NCBI GenBank assembly: GCA_025935655.1
Contig: JAICUV010000143.1
Location: forward strand, 1 to 8,644
Reading direction: 5' to 3'
DNA length: 8,644 nucleotides
Source of the DNA: Chloroflexota bacterium
GTDB lineage: Bacteria; Chloroflexota; Limnocylindria; Limnocylindrales; CSP1-4
Position 1 is the stretch's first letter. Every line of letters starts with the position of its first letter. The notes beneath the pieces are model-generated. The model ran no database searches and was not told the origin of the DNA. It was given only the letters and a program-made list of their open reading frames with translations. This document shows, piece by piece, positions 1 through 6,067 of this stretch. A program made the translations under genes and the position numbers.

Positions 1-152
1 CCGCCGAGGGCGAGCTCGCCCGGTTCTCCGACCTGGCGATGGCGATGCGCGATGCCTCGATCTGCGGCCTCGGCCAGACCGCCTCGTCGGCCATCGAGAG
101 CGCGCTCCGGAACGGGCTGGTCCACCTCGACGGCGTGGGAGCGTCAGCGTGA
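1..152 (+). CDS. NuoF/FdhB-like NADH-binding flavoprotein subunit, C-terminal end (partial)
   Basis: Only the last 49 codons are present (frame starting at base 3, stop TGA 150-152); the start lies outside the window. The tail contains SICGLGQTASSAIESAL, which matches the C-terminal 4Fe-4S region of NuoF, HoxF and FdhB/FdsB proteins, where a Cys in a C-x-L/F-G-x-T/A stretch is the last cluster ligand. In these families the subunit carries FMN and NADH sites and passes electrons between NAD(H) and the Fe-S chain of its partner. The next gene is such a partner and starts inside this gene's stop codon (GTGA overlap), so the two are probably translationally coupled and form one complex. With only the tail visible, a formate dehydrogenase, hydrogenase or complex I version cannot be separated from this piece alone; the neighbour favours formate dehydrogenase. 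Confidence 0.8.
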   Translation, partial: AEGELARFSDLAMAMRDASICGLGQTASSAIESALRNGLVHLDGVGASA

Positions 153-1168
153 GCATCGAGCACATCTACACGGAGCCCCCGGCGCGCTCACCGCGGGTCC
201 CGGGACCCCCGCCGGCCCCGGACGTCGCGACGGTCGAGGTGACCATCGACGGCGCGGCCGTCGCCGTCCCGGCAGGCTCCACGATCCTCGAGGCCGCCCG
301 CTCGGTGGGCATCGACACGCCGACGCTGTGCTACGTGGAGAACCTCACCCCGGTCAACGTGTGCCGGGTGTGCGTGGTGGAGGTCACCGGGTCGCGGGTG
401 CTGGTGCCCGCGTGCTCGCGGCGCGTGGAGCCGGGGATGGAGATCCAGACAGACTCGGAGCGGGTCCGCCACTCCCGGAAGCTCGTGCTCGAGCTGCTGG
501 GCTCGTCCGTGGACCTCTCGCTCGCCGGCCCGGTCGCACCCGACGGCGACCTCGCGCGCTATGCCGAGCGCTACGGCGCGGACGCCACACGCTTCGGCCC
601 GCCCGCGCCCCCGGCCGCGGCGGGCGAGCGCGACGCCCGCGAGGCCGGCCACCACCACGTGGCCGACGGACAGCCGCATGCCGAGACCGTCGCCCAGCCG
701 GTCAAGGTGGACAACGACCTCTACGTGCGCGACTACTCGCGCTGCATCCTCTGCTACAAGTGCGTCGAGGCGTGCGGCGAGGACGCCCAGAACACGTTCG
801 CGATCTCCGTGGCGGGACGCGGCTTCGACGCCCGCATCTCCACCGAGTTCGACGTCCCGCTCCCCGAGTCCGCGTGCGTGTACTGCGGCAACTGCATCGG
901 GGTGTGCCCCACCGGCGCGCTGATGTTCCGCTCCGAGCACGAGCTGCGCGAGGCGGGCGCATGGGCGCCCGAGGAGCAGACGGTGACCGACACCATCTGT
1001 CCCTACTGCGGGGTCGGGTGCACGCTGTCGCTCCACGTCCAGGACAACCGGATCGTCAAGGTGACGTCGCCGATGGAGAGCTCGGTCGCCAGCGGCCACC
1101 TGTGCGTGAAGGGCCGCTTCGGCTTCGAGTTCGTGCAAGTGCTCCCGAAGGGGACGCCGCGGGCGTGA
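149..1168 (+). CDS. Formate dehydrogenase alpha/NuoG-like iron-sulfur protein lacking the molybdopterin catalytic domain
   Basis: A 339-residue protein starting at GTG 149, with GGGAG seven bases upstream. Domains in order: plant-type [2Fe-2S] ferredoxin (about 27-105; ligands C61, C72, C75, C89); a region that should be the His-Cys cluster domain but has no Cys or His ligands (about 106-150); a Pro/Ala- and His-rich linker (150-185, GHHH at 167-170); a two-cluster 4Fe-4S ferredoxin domain (C199, C202, C205, C209 and C243, C246, C249, C253); and a complete Mo4Fe4S domain (C284, C287, C291, C319, then K321). NAD-dependent formate dehydrogenase alpha subunits continue here for several hundred residues with the molybdopterin and formate site; this one ends about 18 residues after the last Cys. 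It can therefore carry electrons to or from the upstream flavoprotein but cannot itself oxidise formate. It may be a genuinely split subunit, with the catalytic part elsewhere, or a truncation. It overlaps the next start (GTGA). Confidence 0.85.
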   Translation: MSIEHIYTEPPARSPRVPGPPPAPDVATVEVTIDGAAVAVPAGSTILEAARSVGIDTPTLCYVENLTPVNVCRVCVVEVTGSRVLVPACSRRVEPGMEIQTDSERVRHSRKLVLELLGSSVDLSLAGPVAPDGDLARYAERYGADATRFGPPAPPAAAGERDAREAGHHHVADGQPHAETVAQPVKVDNDLYVRDYSRCILCYKCVEACGEDAQNTFAISVAGRGFDARISTEFDVPLPESACVYCGNCIGVCPTGALMFRSEHELREAGAWAPEEQTVTDTICPYCGVGCTLSLHVQDNRIVKVTSPMESSVASGHLCVKGRFGFEFVQVLPKGTPRA

Positions 1169-2190
1169 GCCTCCTGCTCGCGGGCATCGCGCTGCTCGCG
1201 CTGGTGGAGCTCGTCGTCAACCTCGTGTTCCGGCCGCAGTCCGGGCCGTTCGCGCTGGGCGCCGTATTCGAGCCGCACATCCTCGTCGTCGGCGCGGTCG
1301 CCGGCGGACTCGCCGTCCTCCTGACGCTCGCGGAGCGCAGCCCGACAGCGTCGCGGATCCGGGTCCTGGGCGTCGTCGTGATCGTGGTCGCCCTCGTGCG
1401 CGTCGGCGGCGAGTGGTGGTCGCCGGACGACGGCCCCAACCCCGTCATCCAGACGGCGGGCACGACCCGGCTCACGGTCATGACCTGGAACCTGGAGGTC
1501 GGCTCGAAGGCGCCGGCCCAGGCGCTCGCGGGGATCCTCGATCCGCCGGGCAAGGGCATGCCGGACGTGGTGGCGCTGCAGGAGCTGACGCCCCGGGTGG
1601 CCGACGCGCTCGAGGCATCCGACGAGGTCAAGTCCGCCTACCCGTACCGCGTGCTCGAGCCCCGCGACGACGTGCGCGGCATGGGCATCCTGAGCTCGAT
1701 CCCGCTGGTCAAGGGCGCCTACGGCGCGTTCCCGATGCTCCTGACCGCGGGCCTGCTCCTTCCCGACGACACGCGCGTGGACCTCCTGGACGTCCACCCG
1801 CTGCCGCCCCGGACATCGACGATCGCCGGGATCCCGTGGGGCATCGACACGCGCCAGCGCGACAAGGAGCTGGAGTCCCTCCGCGCGTCGGTGGACCGGT
1901 CGGCCGATCCCACCCGCGTGATCCTCATCGGGGACCTCAACACCACGCCGTTCGAGCCCGGGTACGGGATCGTCGCCCGGGACATGGTGGACGCGCACGA
2001 GCGGATCGGCTCCGGGACCGGGTTCACCTGGCGCCCGGCGTTCCTCGCGCCGCTCAACCTGGGCCTCCTGCGCATCGACGGCGTGCTGACCGGGTCGGCG
2101 ATCGCGCCGGTGACCGTGGACGAGGAGTGCTCGCTCCCCGGCGACCACTGCCGCCTCGTCGTCCAGCTCGAGGTCACCGCGGCGAACTAG
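1165..2190 (+). CDS. Membrane-anchored endonuclease/exonuclease/phosphatase (EEP) family protein
   Basis: A 341-residue protein from GTG 1165, which overlaps the previous stop in a GTGA; AAGGGG at 1148-1153 can serve as its ribosome binding site. The same frame is open far upstream, but that part is only a shadow of the Fe-S gene. Three hydrophobic helices lie at about 2-22, 36-56 and 65-81, with the Arg-rich loop between helices 2 and 3 predicted inside, which places the C-terminal domain outside the cytoplasm. The EEP fold follows from about 100: TWN (107-109), LQE with E140, DVHPLPP with H211, GDLNTTP with D257 and N259, RIDGVL with R303 and D305, and the final GDHCRL with D327 and H328. 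All catalytic and Mg-binding positions of the family look intact. Family members cleave phosphodiesters in nucleic acids, sphingomyelin or inositol phosphates; the substrate here is unknown, and a link to formate metabolism is not obvious. Confidence 0.88.
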   Translation: MSLLLAGIALLALVELVVNLVFRPQSGPFALGAVFEPHILVVGAVAGGLAVLLTLAERSPTASRIRVLGVVVIVVALVRVGGEWWSPDDGPNPVIQTAGTTRLTVMTWNLEVGSKAPAQALAGILDPPGKGMPDVVALQELTPRVADALEASDEVKSAYPYRVLEPRDDVRGMGILSSIPLVKGAYGAFPMLLTAGLLLPDDTRVDLLDVHPLPPRTSTIAGIPWGIDTRQRDKELESLRASVDRSADPTRVILIGDLNTTPFEPGYGIVARDMVDAHERIGSGTGFTWRPAFLAPLNLGLLRIDGVLTGSAIAPVTVDEECSLPGDHCRLVVQLEVTAAN

Positions 2191-2296
2191 CGCGGCGCGC
2201 CGTCCCGGGCCGTGGACCCGCGGTTGCGGGCCGAGCGGTCCCCCGCCAACCGGGCCACAAGGCCCTACGCCCACGCCTGTATCGAACGGCACAGTC
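2191..2296. other. Intergenic region before the kinase: short hairpin and GATACAGG-type octamer
   Basis: 106 bp without a gene. It holds a small perfect hairpin, GGGCC-ACAA-GGCCC (2252-2265), and the octamer CCTGTATC (2276-2283), which ends 13 bp before the GTG of the histidine kinase. The octamer recurs in three other places in this window, all intergenic. I see no convincing -35/-10 pair and no clear Shine-Dalgarno sequence for GTG 2297, so the octamer is the best candidate for a control site of the kinase/regulator operon. This is inference from position and recurrence only. The hairpin has no T-tract, so a role in terminating the upstream operon is uncertain. Confidence 0.45.
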
Positions 2297-4156
2297 GTGG
2301 ACGTGAACGACCCCATGGGCACGCGCGACATGCACCGCCTGCGCTGGGCGATGATCGTGCTGCCGCTCGTCTTCGTGTGGGTGTTCGAGGGCGTCCGGTT
2401 CGTCGTCCTGGACCAGCAGCTGGCGGGCGACGAGGCCCATCTCGCCTCGGCGCTCATCATGGGCGCGGCGATCTTCGTGTTCGCGACCCTGATCTCGCTC
2501 TACCTCGACCGGACACAGAAGCAGCTGGTCCAGCACAACAAGGACCTCACCGCCACCCACGAGGTGAGCTCCGCTGTCCGCGGCGGCCTCGCGCTCCCCG
2601 ACCTCCTGGAGCAGAGCCTCGACCGGATCGTCACCCAGACGGGCGCACTCGCCGGGGCCGTCACGGTGGGGCAGGGCGACGGCACGCCGCTGCGGATCCA
2701 GCGACCCCTCGCCTTCGCGGCCGGCATGGCCTGGCTCGGGGCCATCCTCGAGGAGCCGGCGGACCCCCTGCTGGAGACGCCGCGATACGTGCGGCGCGCC
2801 GCGGTGGACACCGGGATCCTCGACCTGCCGCTCATCCGGGGCACCGATCGCATCGGCGCCCTGCGGCTCGCGTTCCATCCGCCCGTCGCCCCCGACATCT
2901 CGGACAGCGCGCTCATCGACATCGCGGGCGAGATCGCCGGCGCCGCCCAGCTGGGCATCACCGTCGCCAACCTCCACCGCCGGGAGCGCGAGCGCGAGGC
3001 GCTGTACGAGGTCGCCCTCCAGCTCACCGGACGGGCGGACCTGCGTGACGTCCTGGATGCGATCACGCGCCACGCTCGAGACCTCCTGGGCGCGGAGCGG
3101 GCGATCGTCTGCCTGTCCGACGCGCGCGACGCCACCCTGCGAGCGCGGATCGGCGCGACGGGTGCACAGCCAGGCCCGGCCACGGGCGACCAGCACGAGC
3201 GGCTGGCCGTGGCCGACGACGGCTCGGTCTGCCTCGTGGCGCACGAGCGCACGCTGGGTGATCACCCAAAGAACCCCCACTGCCCGCTCGTGACCCTGGA
3301 GCCCGGCGACCGCGGCTGGGCGGCCCGACCGCTCCGGGGCCCCGACGGCCCATTGGGCGAGCTGTGCGCGATGCGGCCGGGCATCCCGTTCACCCGCGCC
3401 GACAAGGAGCTCCTGGGCGCGCTCGCCGACATGGCCGCGATCGCAGTCCGCACCGCCCGCCTGCACGAGGCCGAGGAGCAGTGGACGATCCACGCCGAGC
3501 GCGACCGGATCGCGCGCGAGCTCCACGACAGCCTGGCCCAGGTGCTGGGCGTCATCCACCTCCAGCTCCGCTCGCTCGAGAGCCGCGCCAAGGACGAAGC
3601 CAGCCACGCGATGGCCGCCGAGCTGTCGTCCATCGCCGACACCGCGGACGAGGCCTATCGAGACGTCCGCGAGGCGATCCTCGGGCTGCGCGAGACCGTG
3701 CGCGAGGACGACGGCCTGGAGGGCAGCCTGCGCGAGTACCTCCGCAAGTACAGCCGCCAGACGGGAATCGCCACGCACCTCGAGTGCGAGGGCGACGTGC
3801 GCCGGGCGCTCAGCCCACGCGCCGAGGTCCAGCTCCTGCGCGTCGTGCAGGAGGCGCTCACCAACACGCGCAAGCACTCGGCCGCCCGCCGGGCGACCGT
3901 GCGCATCGATGCGGGGCCGGCCGGAACCACGGTCATCGTGGAGGACGATGGGCTAGGCTTCGACCCGACGACCGTGGCCAGCTCCATGGAAGGCGGCTTC
4001 GGGATGGCGTCCATGCGGGAACGCGTGGAGCAGATCGGGGGCACGCTCGCCGTCCACACGGCCCCCGGCCAGGGCACACGAATCGTCGTTCGACTCGAAC
4101 CAGAGGACACGCGTGGAACACACTCCGCCGAAGCTCAGGGTGCTGCTGGTCGATGA
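2297..4156 (+). CDS. NarL-family sensor histidine kinase with two GAF domains
   Basis: A 619-residue protein. GTG 2297 is the first start in the frame; ATG 2315 or 2330 are alternatives, and none has a clear ribosome binding site. Two membrane helices lie at about 17-38 and 50-70 with a very short external loop, so the signal is probably cytoplasmic or in the membrane. GAF-like domains follow at about 93-226 and 246-390. The second contains four cysteines (C272, C312, C329 in PHCPL, C357) that could hold a redox cofactor. The HisKA_3 dimerisation domain has ERDRIARELHDSLAQVLG with phospho-acceptor H410. The HATPase domain shows N523 (N box, EALTNTRKH), DDGLGFD (G1, D551) and GGFGMASM (G2). 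It phosphorylates itself and then the regulator encoded just downstream, whose start lies 44 bp inside this gene. The signal is unknown. Confidence 0.93.
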   Translation: MDVNDPMGTRDMHRLRWAMIVLPLVFVWVFEGVRFVVLDQQLAGDEAHLASALIMGAAIFVFATLISLYLDRTQKQLVQHNKDLTATHEVSSAVRGGLALPDLLEQSLDRIVTQTGALAGAVTVGQGDGTPLRIQRPLAFAAGMAWLGAILEEPADPLLETPRYVRRAAVDTGILDLPLIRGTDRIGALRLAFHPPVAPDISDSALIDIAGEIAGAAQLGITVANLHRREREREALYEVALQLTGRADLRDVLDAITRHARDLLGAERAIVCLSDARDATLRARIGATGAQPGPATGDQHERLAVADDGSVCLVAHERTLGDHPKNPHCPLVTLEPGDRGWAARPLRGPDGPLGELCAMRPGIPFTRADKELLGALADMAAIAVRTARLHEAEEQWTIHAERDRIARELHDSLAQVLGVIHLQLRSLESRAKDEASHAMAAELSSIADTADEAYRDVREAILGLRETVREDDGLEGSLREYLRKYSRQTGIATHLECEGDVRRALSPRAEVQLLRVVQEALTNTRKHSAARRATVRIDAGPAGTTVIVEDDGLGFDPTTVASSMEGGFGMASMRERVEQIGGTLAVHTAPGQGTRIVVRLEPEDTRGTHSAEAQGAAGR

Positions 4157-4811
4157 CCAGCCGCTCTTCAGGCGCGCCCTCGCGACCCTGATCTCCGCCC
4201 AGTTCGACATGACCGTCGTGGGCGAGGGCGAGAACGGCCGGGACGCGCTGGACAAGGTCCGGGCGCTCCAGCCGGACCTCGTGGTCATGGACGTCAACAT
4301 GCCCGGCGCATCGGGCGTGGACGGCGTCAACGCGATCCGGGCCGCGGGCTTCACGATGCCGATCGTCATGCTCACGGTGTCCGAGGACGACGACGACCTG
4401 TTCGAGTCCATCAAGGCCGGCGCCAACGGCTACCTGCTCAAGAACGTCCGGCCGGAGCAGCTGTTCGAGGACCTGCGCGGCGTCATGCACGGCGAGGCGC
4501 CCATCGCGCCGGCCGTCGCGTCGAAGCTGCTCGACGCGCTCCGCACCGGCGGCCTGCCCACGCGCGGCGCGCGCTCGGCGGCGGCCGCGCCCCAGGACAG
4601 CGTCCTGACGCGCCGGGAGGCCGAGATCCTCCAGCTCGTGGCCGCCGGCATGTCCAACAAGGAGATCGCGAGCGAGCTCACGATCACCGAGGGCACGGTC
4701 AAGAACCACGTCCACAACTCGCTCGAGAAGCTCCACCTCACGAACCGCGTCCAGGCGGCCGCCTACGCGGTGCGGCAGGGCTACGCGACCCAGGAGCCGC
4801 CACAGGGCTGA
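4113..4811 (+). CDS. NarL/FixJ-family (LuxR-type) response regulator
   Basis: A 232-residue protein from GTG 4113, preceded by AGAGGA at a good distance and overlapping the kinase gene by 44 bp, so the pair is one operon. The receiver domain (about 8-125) has the acidic pair D14/D15, phospho-acceptor D60 (VVMDVNMPG), T88 and K110, so it should be phosphorylatable. A flexible Ala/Arg-rich linker (about 145-162) leads to the LuxR-type helix-turn-helix (about 163-225: LTRREAEIL, SNKEIASEL, recognition helix near TEGTVKNHVHN). It binds DNA as a dimer and controls transcription in response to the kinase. Targets cannot be read directly, but the recurring octamer GATACAGG in nearby intergenic regions is a candidate site. 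Nothing in the sequence looks degraded or unusual. Confidence 0.95.
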   Translation: MEHTPPKLRVLLVDDQPLFRRALATLISAQFDMTVVGEGENGRDALDKVRALQPDLVVMDVNMPGASGVDGVNAIRAAGFTMPIVMLTVSEDDDDLFESIKAGANGYLLKNVRPEQLFEDLRGVMHGEAPIAPAVASKLLDALRTGGLPTRGARSAAAAPQDSVLTRREAEILQLVAAGMSNKEIASELTITEGTVKNHVHNSLEKLHLTNRVQAAAYAVRQGYATQEPPQG

Positions 4812-4814
4812 CCC

Positions 4815-4848
4815 GCGGCGCTAGCCCCTCGGATACAGGGAGCGCCGC
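4815..4848 (+). terminator. Hairpin just after the response regulator, holding a GATACAGG octamer
   Basis: Three bases after the regulator stop codon, GCGGCGCT (4815-4822) pairs perfectly with AGCGCCGC (4841-4848). Within the 18-base loop, CCCT (4826-4829) can pair with AGGG (4837-4840), leaving a loop of CGGATAC. The position fits an operon-ending terminator, but no T-tract follows (CCGGGCG), so if it terminates it does not do so in the classical intrinsic way. The octamer GATACAGG (4832-4839) lies in the inner part. It could equally be an RNA or DNA recognition element. Confidence 0.5.
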
Positions 4849-4855
4849 CCGGGCG

Positions 4856-4863
4856 TGTGCACA
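4856..4863. promoter_or_regulatory. Palindrome TGTGCACA upstream of a promoter (possible operator)
   Basis: TGTGCACA is a perfect 8-bp palindrome that ends eight bases before the -35 box at 4872. That is a normal place for an activator or co-regulator site. An 8-bp palindrome arises easily by chance, so the call is weak. Confidence 0.25.
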
Positions 4864-4871
4864 GCGACGGA

Positions 4872-4900
4872 TTGGCCGCACCGGCGGCGTCCCCTAGCAT
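4872..4900 (+). promoter_or_regulatory. Sigma70-type promoter before the pseudo-receiver gene
   Basis: TTGGCC (4872-4877) and TAGCAT (4895-4900) are separated by exactly 17 bp, close to the TTGACA-17-TATAAT ideal, and stand out against the GC-rich surroundings. Transcription would begin near 4907, giving a leader of about 24 bases to ATG 4931 or about 48 to GTG 4955. It would drive the pseudo-receiver gene and perhaps the Rieske gene. Confidence 0.6.
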
Positions 4901-4930
4901 CGGCCCACGGTCCGCACTCCGCGGCCCGCG

Positions 4931-5368
4931 ATGCCGGAGGGAGCAGCGGTCCTCGTGTCACTGCAGCCAGTGCGGGTGCTCGTGCTCTACAGCCACGCGC
5001 TCATGGGCGAGGGCCTCGGGCGCATGCTCGCGAGCGAGCCCGGGGTGACCGTCGCCACGGTTGACAGCGCCTCGCCCGAGGCGGTCTCGGCCGCGCTCGC
5101 CGCCGAGCCGTCCGTCATCGTGGTCGAGGAGGGTGGCGCGATCGACGCGGCCGAGATCATGCGCCGGTCATCGTGCCCGCTCGTGCTCGACGTGGACATC
5201 ACCACGACCCGCGCGTGGACGCTCCGGCGCGAGACCCTCTCCAGCCGCCCGGACGACTTCCTGGCCGCCATTCGCGAGGCCGTGGGCGGCACACCCTCCG
5301 ACCCGGCCGGCCCCGACGCCGCCGTCGAGCGGGAATGCGGCCGGCACCCGGTGCACGTCCCCGGCTAG
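4931..5368 (+). CDS. Short protein resembling a degenerate response-regulator receiver domain
   Basis: A 145-residue protein with no output domain. The frame begins at ATG 4931; GTG 4955 is a serious alternative because GGAGGGAG (4936-4943) sits 11 bases before it, and ATG 4931 has no ribosome binding site. Residues 14-34 (VRVLVLYSHALMGEGLGRML) follow the pattern of NarL-type receivers (VRVLLVDDHxLVREGLxxLL), but the acidic pair is replaced by Tyr-Ser. Where the phospho-acceptor Asp should be, the strand reads VIVVEEGG (about 62-69). No Lys is found at the usual late position; DDFLAAIREAV (109-118) resembles the last helix. I infer a receiver fold that cannot be phosphorylated in the normal way and may act by protein contact or ligand binding. 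It has its own promoter, and its stop codon overlaps the probable -10 box of the Rieske gene. I do not recognise a named family. Confidence 0.7.
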   Translation: MPEGAAVLVSLQPVRVLVLYSHALMGEGLGRMLASEPGVTVATVDSASPEAVSAALAAEPSVIVVEEGGAIDAAEIMRRSSCPLVLDVDITTTRAWTLRRETLSSRPDDFLAAIREAVGGTPSDPAGPDAAVERECGRHPVHVPG

Positions 5369-5371
5369 GCT
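5344..5371 (+). promoter_or_regulatory. Probable leaderless promoter of the Rieske gene with palindrome in the -35 region
   Basis: TAGGCT (5366-5371) has the TANNNT form of a -10 box and lies seven bases before ATG 5379, so transcription would start at or next to the start codon (leaderless mRNA). No Shine-Dalgarno sequence is present, which agrees. There is no TTG-type -35; instead the -35 zone holds the dyad GCACC-C-GGTGC (5344-5354), a possible operator. The TAG of the -10 box is also the stop codon of the preceding gene. Confidence 0.5.
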
Positions 5372-5378
5372 GTCACCG

Positions 5379-5936
5379 ATGGGTATCCCGAGCGACCGCG
5401 CCCCCGCCTCGGAGCCGCGCGCCGATGCGCGCTTCGATCCGCGCTTCGATCCGCGCTTCGATCCGCGCGTCACCCCGATCCCCCGCCGTTCGATGCTGGC
5501 GCTCCTGGGCGTGAGCGCGCTCGGCGCGGCGAGTCTCGCGGCAGTCCTCGAGGGCTGCGCCACGCCGCCGCCGATCACCGTCTCGCTGGACGTGGACGTG
5601 GCCGCGCTCCCGGTGGGCGCGCCGACGGAGGTCGCGTTCACGATGACCGTGGGCCAGGCGGTCGTGGACGGCTCGACCTGGCTCGTGAAGCAGGCGGACG
5701 GCGACCTCATCGCGTTCGACCCGCGCTGCACGCACGCGACGTGCGCCTACCGCTGGTCGGACGAGGCCGACCGCTTCCAGTGCGGCTGCCACGACGGCCG
5801 GTTCGCGCTGGACGGGACGGTGCTCGCGGGGCCGCCACCCCGGCCGCTGGACCGGTTCCCGATCCGCCAGACCGCGACCGGGATCGAGATCGACGTGCCC
5901 GCGAGCTTCGCGGCGCCGAAGGCGTCACTGGGGTAG
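5379..5936 (+). CDS. Secreted or membrane-tethered Rieske [2Fe-2S] protein
   Basis: A 185-residue protein from ATG 5379. An Arg/Asp-rich head with a three-fold RFDP repeat (residues 18-29) precedes a Tat-like signal: PRRSML (35-40) and a hydrophobic stretch to about 57, ending in LEGC60, an imperfect lipobox (Glu before Gly). The Rieske domain occupies about 68-173: first ligands C117 and H119 (CTHATC), second ligands C135 and H138 (CGCH), plus the disulfide pair C122 and C137 seen in high-potential bc1-type Rieske proteins. Twin-Arg export of a folded Fe-S protein fits. It probably acts at the outer face of the cytoplasmic membrane in electron transfer. No cytochrome b gene is next to it, so it may be a stand-alone Rieske subunit or serve an oxidoreductase encoded elsewhere. 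It has a probable leaderless promoter of its own. Confidence 0.9.
   Translation: MGIPSDRAPASEPRADARFDPRFDPRFDPRVTPIPRRSMLALLGVSALGAASLAAVLEGCATPPPITVSLDVDVAALPVGAPTEVAFTMTVGQAVVDGSTWLVKQADGDLIAFDPRCTHATCAYRWSDEADRFQCGCHDGRFALDGTVLAGPPPRPLDRFPIRQTATGIEIDVPASFAAPKASLG
5428..5468 (+). repeat. 12-bp tandem repeat in the Rieske gene, three full copies
   Basis: CGCGCTTCGATC occurs three times without a mismatch (5428-5439, 5440-5451, 5452-5463), followed by a partial CGCGC. As 12 is a multiple of three the reading frame is kept; it encodes a repeating Arg-Phe-Asp-Pro unit ahead of the export signal. Perfect identity of the copies suggests recent expansion by slippage and possible copy-number variation between strains. 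Confidence 0.9.
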
Positions 5937-6067
5937 CAGCGGGGCGCGGCTCCGACGCGTCATCGACCGCTCGGCCGCCGTTTCCACCGCGGAAGCCGGG
6001 CCGCGAGGCTCGGGCGGGCGGCCGCGAGCGGGCCGCGCTGGCCGGGCAGGCGGCGCGAGGGCCGGGC

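Noticed and set aside
52..1164. Long + strand open frame running into the EEP gene, which would make a 712-residue protein
   Set aside because: The first 371 codons give Arg/Gly/Pro-rich sequence without any domain and lie over the well-supported Fe-S gene in another frame. The real EEP gene starts at GTG 1165.
1003..3877. Long minus-strand open frames covering the EEP and kinase genes
   Set aside because: In DNA this GC-rich the antisense frames stay open by chance; their translations are Arg/Ala/His-rich with no recognisable domain, and the + strand genes have clear motifs.
3946..3965. GCTAGGCT resembling the Rieske -10 box
   Set aside because: It lies inside the kinase gene, within the conserved DDGLGFD ATP-binding motif, and no gene start follows.
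4808..4837. CTGACC and GATACA with 18-bp spacing as a promoter right after the regulator gene
   Set aside because: The -10 match is poor, the boxes fall inside the hairpin, and the TTGGCC-17-TAGCAT pair 60 bases on is clearly better.
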